From: Bacteroidota bacterium
GTDB taxonomy: Bacteria > Bacteroidota > Bacteroidia > Bacteroidales > Porphyromonadaceae
Reading direction: 5' to 3'
Assembly (NCBI GenBank): GCA_023388555.1
Contig: JAEWGA010000016.1
Span: 1 to 39,362 of the forward strand
DNA length: 39,362 nucleotides
In this document: positions 34,338 through 39,362 of the stretch, piece by piece
Numbering within the stretch: the first letter of the stretch is position 1
How the letters are laid out: each line of letters begins with the position of its first letter
Notes under the pieces: model-generated
Database searches by the model: none
What the model was told of the DNA's origin: nothing
Seen by the model: the letters and a program-made list of their open reading frames with translations, nothing else
Program-made: the position numbers and the translations under genes

Positions 34338-35025
34338 ATATGAGGTGGTCGGCCAGTGTTATATCTATACATTTGCAGGCATCCCGAAGTTTTGCAGTCA
34401 GGTTGTCGTCGGGGCGGCTAGGAGATAATGAGCCAGCCGGGTGGTTATGAACCAAAATAACCGATACTGCCGATAAGGAGAGAGCCGTGCGGAGAATAAC
34501 CCGAATATCTACTACCGACTCCTGCAAGCCCCCCTCTGCAATTTTATTACATTGTATTACGTTGTTCCGGGTGCTTAAACTTATCAGCCACACTTCTTCT
34601 TTTGTGAGGCCTTGCATGATAGGCAGCATTAGGTTATACACATCTTTGGGGCATGTGATGCTTTTTATATTGCTGCCATTCCTACTGCGTTCCGAGTGTA
34701 GCCGGACGCCTAATTCGAATGCTGCCATTAGGGTCATGGCTTTCACAGGGCCCATACCAACGGCCTTAGGTTTGTAGTTAGAGCTTTCGAGTTTCCTGTA
34801 CAAGGTATCCAGGGAGTCGTTGGACTCATTTAATAAGGAATGAGATAAGTCTATAACATTAAGCTCTTTTGTTCCGGAACGCAATAGGATAGCCAGCAAG
34901 TCGACATTGGAAAGGTTCTTTATTCCATTTCTTATTAAACGTTCACGAGGGCGAGCCTCATTGTGCATTTCCTTTACCCGGAAGGTGGACTTTATTGCCG
35001 ATTTAGGGGCGGTGTCGGATGGCAT
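34273..35025 (-). CDS. radC: RadC family JAB-domain protein
   Basis: A 250-residue RadC protein. The N-terminal helix-hairpin-helix part (ARPRERLIRNGIKNLSNVDLLAILLRSG and VGMGPVKAMTLMAAFELG) is followed by the JAMM metalloprotease-like domain with Glu in GGLQESVVD and the HNHPAGSLSPSRPDD metal motif. Despite the name, a role in DNA repair is not proven for the family. FRVKEMHNEARPRER aligns with the family N-terminus, so the first ATG (35023-35025) is kept over the inner one. It begins 24 nt after the manC stop. Confidence 0.93.
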   Translation of the reverse strand: MPSDTAPKSAIKSTFRVKEMHNEARPRERLIRNGIKNLSNVDLLAILLRSGTKELNVIDLSHSLLNESNDSLDTLYRKLESSNYKPKAVGMGPVKAMTLMAAFELGVRLHSERSRNGSNIKSITCPKDVYNLMLPIMQGLTKEEVWLISLSTRNNVIQCNKIAEGGLQESVVDIRVILRTALSLSAVSVILVHNHPAGSLSPSRPDDNLTAKLRDACKCIDITLADHLIFTNTGYYSYMEEGRLTSVTAF

Positions 35026-35049
35026 TGCAGTGGGAGGAGGAATGGGCGG

Positions 35050-36168
35050 TTAGTTCGTATACTCGTCGCCTATTGTAGAGGCGGCTAATAACAGTTGCTT
35101 CAGCTTTTGCTCGTCGCCTTTTCGGCATATCATCAGCACATTACCTTTTTTTACAACAATAACATCGTTAACGCCTTGCACTGCTACTAATAAGGATGGG
35201 TCGTCGGAGACTAACATGTTTGCAGTAGCGTCGTTAAAGGCGGACTTTACACCTATTGTAACGTTGTTGTTGTCATCTTTCTCGGCCAAGTTGTACACGG
35301 CACTCCAGGTACCTAAGTCGGCCCACCCCACATCGCATAATAGCATACTTACGGGCTGCACTTTTTCCATTACGCCATAGTCGAAGGAGATATTGGGGCA
35401 ATAAGGATACTGCTCCTGCAGGTAGGCTCGCTCTTGTGGGGTAGCATATTTATCGGGTGCATGGCATAAGCGTTCGGCAACCTCGGGCAAATATTTTTCA
35501 AATGCTTGAATCATACACTGGGCCGTGGCAAAGAATAGCCCCGAGTTCCAAAAGAACTCGCCACTTTCCACCAGCACCTTCGCCATTTCTTTATTCGGTT
35601 TTTCCGTAAATGTTTTTACGGGATAAAACCTGCGGTCCGGTATTGGGAGTTCTTTCTCCTCATCTATTCCCCCTCCAACCTGAATATAACCGTAACCGGT
35701 TTCGGGGTGGGTAGGCCGAATACCTAAGGTTACCATTTGCCCGGTACGTTCGGCCTCTGCCAACGCCTTCTGGATAGCCTCGTTAAATACCGTTGGTTTT
35801 TGCACCAAGTGGTCGCTGGGGGCATATACTATTGTTGCTTTAGGATTTAGTGCATGTATATGCATGGTGGCGTACGCAATTGCACAAGCGGTATTGCGCA
35901 TACTGGGCTCGGGGAGAACCTGGGAAAGGGATATGCCAGGCAGTTGCTCTAACACCAGGTCCGTATACATTTCGTTGGTGGAAATAAATATATGGCTGGG
36001 CTGGAAGTCTTGCAAAAATCTGTTATATGTACGCTGAAGGAGGCTCTCTCCCGACTTATTAAAATCCAGGAATTGCTTAGGGCAGGACTTGCGGCTATAC
36101 GGCCAAAAGCGGCTACCTTGCCCACCAGCAAGAATTACACAGTAGTATGGGCTCTTCATAGGAATCAT
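35050..36168 (-). CDS. manC: Mannose-1-phosphate guanylyltransferase
   Basis: A 372-residue single-domain enzyme forming GDP-mannose from GTP and mannose-1-phosphate, for glycans. ILAGGQGSRFWPYSRKSCPKQF is read at the N-terminus (residues about 12-33), APSDHLV, TFTEKPN, WNSGLFFA and the final WADLGTWSAVY are the family marks. The C-terminal isomerase domain of bifunctional ManC is missing, as in most Bacteroidetes. The start is either the ATG at 36166-36168 or the one nine bases inside. It leads a two-gene unit with radC. Confidence 0.93.
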   Translation of the reverse strand: MIPMKSPYYCVILAGGQGSRFWPYSRKSCPKQFLDFNKSGESLLQRTYNRFLQDFQPSHIFISTNEMYTDLVLEQLPGISLSQVLPEPSMRNTACAIAYATMHIHALNPKATIVYAPSDHLVQKPTVFNEAIQKALAEAERTGQMVTLGIRPTHPETGYGYIQVGGGIDEEKELPIPDRRFYPVKTFTEKPNKEMAKVLVESGEFFWNSGLFFATAQCMIQAFEKYLPEVAERLCHAPDKYATPQERAYLQEQYPYCPNISFDYGVMEKVQPVSMLLCDVGWADLGTWSAVYNLAEKDDNNNVTIGVKSAFNDATANMLVSDDPSLLVAVQGVNDVIVVKKGNVLMICRKGDEQKLKQLLLAASTIGDEYTN

Positions 36169-36202
36169 CGTATACGTTGAACACTAACTATGAGGTTTAC
36201 TA

Positions 36203-36210
36203 CAAACATA
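36203..36210 (-). promoter_or_regulatory. Probable -7 box of manC-radC
   Basis: TATGTTTG on the minus strand, 35 nt before the manC ATG, matches TAnnTTTG. No clear -33 TTG. Confidence 0.4.
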
Positions 36211-36318
36211 ATAAAATAACAGCACGCACACATAGGTTTAACGGAGCTGTTAGGATGTTTTATTACCATCCGACACGTTGGGAAGGAAACGCAACCCTCC
36301 TGAGTGTAAGGCTTTTTG

Positions 36319-36326
36319 TACCTTTG
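36319..36326 (+). promoter_or_regulatory. Possible -7 box of the C66 protease gene
   Basis: TACCTTTG matches TAnnTTTG on the plus strand, but it is 210 nt before the ATG and lacks a TTG at -33. A nearer promoter was not found. Confidence 0.35.
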
Positions 36327-36535
36327 AACAAAGAAAACCTCCTTGTTGTTCTTACTTTAGGCAATGGCTAAGCAGCTATTTTTCAATTTACACAATAAAT
36401 GATTCCAATATCAGGTAAGTAGTATAGTGTTATTATGTGATACCGCTAAGATGCTTCTTAACGACATCACTAAAACGCCCAAAAGATTTTTTTGAAACAT
36501 TCCCACCCACATATTTTTAATTCCTTAAAACACTT

Positions 36536-39046
36536 ATGAAGAAATCGCTTATATCCTGTATCGTTATTGTTGCGATGCTTTTAACTTATTGCGTTCCTAA
36601 GAATGCCGATGTATTGGATAATAGCAATAAAGAAAAAGAAAGTATAGCGAAACCCGAAAAACTCTCTGCCGAAACACCTAAAGCGCAAGGCGCAACCGAA
36701 AACTCGGGAGGCAAGGATACTCCTCCTACCGAAGGCGAGGGAGAGAAGCGACCAGATACCCCACCAGCTCCAGAAAATGAGGAAGAGGGGAAGGATAAAG
36801 AGGCAGCAGAAAAAGAGCTACAACCTTCAACTACCACTCCCGATGCCCCTGCAAATAAGGAGAACAGCGAACAGATAGCACCTCCCGTGGAGACTCCAGC
36901 AAAAGAGAATCCGCTTTTGCCAGCTTCTGGGGAGGAGAAAAAGGAGTCTAAGCAAGAAAATCCGGCACCAACTAAGCCTAAGCAAGAGCCTACTACTACA
37001 CTCAGACTGGAGGAAGAACAGCCTGTAACCTCGCCCAAACCAAAAGAGGAGGCAAGGAAAGAGCAGCCAACTACTCCCCCCGCACAAAAAGAGAATGCTA
37101 AAAAGGAAGAAACAAAAGAGAAGCCTAAGCAAGGAAATCCGGCACCAACTGAGCCTAAGCAGAAGCCTATTACTACACCAAAGCAAGAGCCTACTACTTC
37201 GCTCAGACTGGAGGAAGAACAGCCTGCAACCTCGCCCAAACCTAAAGAGGAGGCAAGGAAAGAGCAGCCAACTACTCCTCCCGCACAAAAGGAGAATACT
37301 AAAAAGGAAGAAACAAAAGAGAAACAACTCGCTACACCTTCTTCTCCCAAAGAGGAGTCCACGCTCCCTACTCCACCAGTAACACAGGAGAAGCCTAAGC
37401 AAGAAAATCCGGCACCAACTAAGCCAAAGCAGGAGCCTACTACTTCACTCAGACTGGAGGAAGAACAGCCTGCAACCTCGCCCAAACCAAAAGAGGAGGC
37501 AAGGAAAGAGCAGCCAACTACTCCCCCCACACAAAAAGAGAATACTAAAAAGGAAGAAACAAAGGAGAAGCAACCCGCTACACCTTCTTCTCCCAAAGAG
37601 GAGCCTAAACAACCTACACTTCCCAAACAAGAGAAGCCAGAAGAGAAACAACCTGTAACGCCTAAGCAGGAGGAACCAAAGCAACAGCCTACTCCCCCCG
37701 CGGCTACACAGAAAGAGCAACCGAAAACAGAACAACAACCAGCTCCTACAGCTCCAAAGCAACCAGAGCAGAAGGAAAAGGAAACCCCTCCCCCTTCCTT
37801 AAAAGAGGAACCAAGCAAACCAGCAGAGAAGCCTCAAACCACTCCGAAGCAACCAGAACCAGAAACAAAACCAACGGAGAAACCGGCAACCACAACTACA
37901 CCTTCGGTGCCTAAGCCAACAGAGCCAACAACAACGGCTCCAACACCCCCTCCAGCCACAACCCCTGTTAGCGTTGGCACAGGGACACAACAAGGAGTAG
38001 GTGGCACCTCTACACCTCCCACAGAACAACCTGCCAAGGTAAATCCTATAGATGAGAAGTACCGGAACAAAACAGTATGGGTACGTGGTGTGAATGCTCC
38101 AGCTTGGGACAAGAACACAGCCTATGAAGTAAAAGATATGTTCGATAAACCAAAAGAGAAGGTTTGGATCCACGAATATGAATCTAAAGCGTCTGACGGG
38201 TCTCGAATAGATTATCAATTTCTTGCATGGCAGCCCGAGTATGGTTATTTCGATGTTAAGAAGACATATAATAAAGTACCAGGAGCTTCAGATGATGCGT
38301 ATATGTGTTGGGCTGCATCAGCTTCCAATATAGTGTATTGGTGGCTTTATCATAACCGTAAATATATTGAGGCTTACGACAAGAAGTATGGCAACACGGA
38401 TGGAAGCAAGAGGTATACTCGTCCGTCAAACCATTTCGAGTACCCTATGAAAACCTATCCTATAATGGAGGAGTTCTTCAAAAGGTATTTCTTGAACAAA
38501 GGCGGAAAAAGTACCGGAGCAGTAGAGTATTTTATATCGGCAAGAAGAAACGATTTACCCGCGGCCCCAAAAAATGAAGGTTTTACAGGCTTCTTTAGCA
38601 AGGTGTTCTCGAAAAATACAACTTTTGCAGAGAGCTTCTATAGTATGAGAAAAGAGCCTCTAAATGCAAAGGTTAAAAAGGCTTTGGAGGAAGGTAAAGC
38701 AATCAATTTTATTGTTGCTGAGTGGGCTAAAGAGCCTGGTCCTCACGTGATGACTGTATGGGGATTTGACTTTGATGATGAGGGTTGTATAAGTGCTGTT
38801 TATTTTGTGGATAATAACAATAATAGCAACACGTATCACAAACAGAGTTTGAAGCGTTATCAGGTGGTGTTTGAAGCACCCGACTATAATAAAACAATAC
38901 AGGTTATGTACATTCATCACCCAGTTGTTGCAGATCCATCAATAAAGAGCCCTAAGGCTGCTCGTAAACATAAAGTTAATGGTCTGGAGTTCTACGATCT
39001 GCGTCAGGACATTTGGAAACAACACTTCCCCGATGTTGAACCATAA
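36536..39046 (+). CDS. Surface lipoprotein with Pro/Glu/Lys/Thr stalk and IdeS/Mac-type (C66) cysteine protease domain
   Basis: An 836-residue lipoprotein: signal ending LLTYC (Cys19), a low-complexity P/E/K/T/Q-rich stalk (about 35-500) with three long repeats, then a protease domain (about 505-836). The domain follows streptococcal IdeS closely in order: VWVRGVNAPAW (IdeS has VWTKGVTPP), FDVKKTYN with Lys576 at the oxyanion-lysine position, CWAASASNIVYWW with Cys591, GPHVMTVWGFDFDDEG with His737, and AVYFVDNNNN with Asp759. The His-to-Asp spacing is 22, as in IdeS (262 to 284). IdeS cuts IgG at the hinge; here an immunoglobulin or other host target is inferred, not shown. The lipid anchor and long stalk suggest display at the cell surface. 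A terminator follows. Confidence 0.88.
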   Translation: MKKSLISCIVIVAMLLTYCVPKNADVLDNSNKEKESIAKPEKLSAETPKAQGATENSGGKDTPPTEGEGEKRPDTPPAPENEEEGKDKEAAEKELQPSTTTPDAPANKENSEQIAPPVETPAKENPLLPASGEEKKESKQENPAPTKPKQEPTTTLRLEEEQPVTSPKPKEEARKEQPTTPPAQKENAKKEETKEKPKQGNPAPTEPKQKPITTPKQEPTTSLRLEEEQPATSPKPKEEARKEQPTTPPAQKENTKKEETKEKQLATPSSPKEESTLPTPPVTQEKPKQENPAPTKPKQEPTTSLRLEEEQPATSPKPKEEARKEQPTTPPTQKENTKKEETKEKQPATPSSPKEEPKQPTLPKQEKPEEKQPVTPKQEEPKQQPTPPAATQKEQPKTEQQPAPTAPKQPEQKEKETPPPSLKEEPSKPAEKPQTTPKQPEPETKPTEKPATTTTPSVPKPTEPTTTAPTPPPATTPVSVGTGTQQGVGGTSTPPTEQPAKVNPIDEKYRNKTVWVRGVNAPAWDKNTAYEVKDMFDKPKEKVWIHEYESKASDGSRIDYQFLAWQPEYGYFDVKKTYNKVPGASDDAYMCWAASASNIVYWWLYHNRKYIEAYDKKYGNTDGSKRYTRPSNHFEYPMKTYPIMEEFFKRYFLNKGGKSTGAVEYFISARRNDLPAAPKNEGFTGFFSKVFSKNTTFAESFYSMRKEPLNAKVKKALEEGKAINFIVAEWAKEPGPHVMTVWGFDFDDEGCISAVYFVDNNNNSNTYHKQSLKRYQVVFEAPDYNKTIQVMYIHHPVVADPSIKSPKAARKHKVNGLEFYDLRQDIWKQHFPDVEP
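36950..37570 (+). repeat. Three in-frame 174-198 bp repeats in the protease stalk
   Basis: Copies lie at 36950-37123, 37127-37324 and 37397-37570, each running from AAGCAAG-AAATCCGGCACC to GAAGAAACAAA-GAGAA and encoding K/Q-P-rich units with LRLEEEQP-TSPKPKEEARKEQ. The second has an extra 24 bp; a 72-bp spacer precedes the third. Near identity at DNA level points to recent duplication, and copy number may vary between strains. Confidence 0.85.
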
Positions 39047-39078
39047 GCCCTAATGCTCCATTAGGCAACAGATAAAAG

Positions 39079-39125
39079 AAAAGCGAGAAAGGGATTGCAT
39101 GTGTCTCCCTTTCTCGCTTTTATTT
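39079..39125 (+). terminator. Rho-independent terminator of the C66 protease gene
   Basis: A perfect 15-bp stem (39080-39094 with 39106-39120), 11-nt loop, then TATTTTTATT on the plus strand, 33 nt past the stop. Confidence 0.87.
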
Positions 39126-39205
39126 TTATTGGAATTACTGTTACCTACCCCGTAATAGGCATATAGGCACTTCATTGGCAATATGCTTGTCATATTAATA
39201 TTAAC

Positions 39206-39270
39206 GGGAGAAAAACGACGCTAACCATGAAAGCGAAATACTATTCAACATGTTAGCTAAGTTTTCTCCC
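39206..39270. repeat. Imperfect inverted repeat of about 22 bp arms
   Basis: GGGAGAAAA...GCTAACCATG (39206-39229) faces CATGTTAGC...TTTTCTCCC (39249-39270) with a 19-nt loop and a small internal mismatch. There is no T run. It precedes the second 23-nt element by 40 nt and might be a leader structure or the end of a small mobile element. Confidence 0.55.
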
Positions 39271-39310
39271 ATCCTTTGTCCACCTATATCTCACGATAAA
39301 AGCAGGACCT

Positions 39311-39333
39311 ATTGTTAACCTTAAATCTAATAC
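39311..39333 (+). repeat. 23-nt repeated element, copy 2
   Basis: Identical to 34149-34171 and again placed just before an ATGAAAAA start (39338). Confidence 0.65.
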
Positions 39334-39337
39334 TATT

Positions 39338-39362
39338 ATGAAAAAACCACACTACAAATATA
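39338..39362 (+). CDS. Start of an unidentified gene, truncated by the window
   Basis: Eight codons (MKKPHYKY) are visible after the repeated leader. Nothing can be said of its product; it is listed because the leader is shared with 34173. Confidence 0.25.

Larger units (their letters stand above)
36169..36535. other. Divergent manC / protease intergenic region
   Basis: This 367-bp gap holds the manC -7 box and, on the plus strand, TACCTTTG at 36319-36326. The latter would give the protease gene a leader of about 200 nt. The 36360-36530 part is AT-rich with no ORF or strong hairpin that I can support. Confidence 0.45.

Noticed and set aside
36586..37818. A 410-codon open frame on the minus strand within the protease stalk
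   Set aside because: It is the mirror of the repetitive P/E/K/T coding sequence, giving a Ser/Gly/Cys/Phe-rich product; the plus-strand gene has signal peptide, domain and terminator.

Overview
The window looks like chromosome from a host-associated member of the Bacteroidales (Bacteroidetes), possibly Porphyromonas-like. The supporting signs are promoter boxes of the TAnnTTTG type with an upstream TTTG/TTG, almost no Shine-Dalgarno use, a FimA/Mfa1-type fimbrillin lipoprotein, a SusB-type GH97 enzyme, an OmpA-family porin with a Cys-Pro-Asp-Cys linker, and the Bacteroidales glycogen cluster. This assignment is inference; no rRNA or tRNA gene was seen. No CRISPR array or intact transposase was seen either.

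Left part (1-12.7 kb, minus strand): a debranching enzyme, a GT4 glycogen synthase-like protein and a GH57 enzyme are followed at short spacing by ilvE and a fimbrillin-like lipoprotein that runs off the left edge. Then come guaB, a TPR protein and gyrA, each with its own promoter-like box; guaB and the TPR gene have clear terminators. A plus-strand alpha-glucan phosphorylase (13.1-15.7 kb) completes the glycogen theme. It is preceded by an 8-codon leader ORF whose stop overlaps its start.

Middle (15.7-17.4 kb): a small accessory island between glgP and an M13 peptidase. It holds a homopolymer-rich stretch and an AbiD/AbiF-type (Abi_2) protein with an RNxxxH HEPN-like motif. Just past its stop is a minus-strand promoter with full consensus that reads into a strong terminator about 115 nt away, with no ORF between. 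This is the best candidate here for an undescribed system: a HEPN toxin-like protein paired with a small structured RNA. A frameshifted helix-turn-helix fragment lies upstream.

17.4-31 kb is mostly housekeeping on the minus strand: M13 lipoprotein peptidase, threonine dehydrogenase-like epimerase, YciO/Sua5 protein, RsmI-like methylase, TIGR01777 epimerase, rnz, aroK, an M23/LysM peptidase, murI, YccF, the OmpA-family porin, rfbA and a succinate/acetate CoA-transferase.

Right part (31-39.4 kb): an 815-bp non-coding, G/C-tract-rich spacer with three 22-bp tandem repeats, a GH97 alpha-glucosidase, radC with manC, and a plus-strand lipoprotein. The lipoprotein carries a long Pro/Glu/Lys/Thr-rich stalk and ends in an IdeS/Mac (C66) cysteine protease domain with a visible Cys/His/Asp triad. 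An identical 23-nt sequence before an ATGAAAAA start occurs at 34149 and again at 39311.
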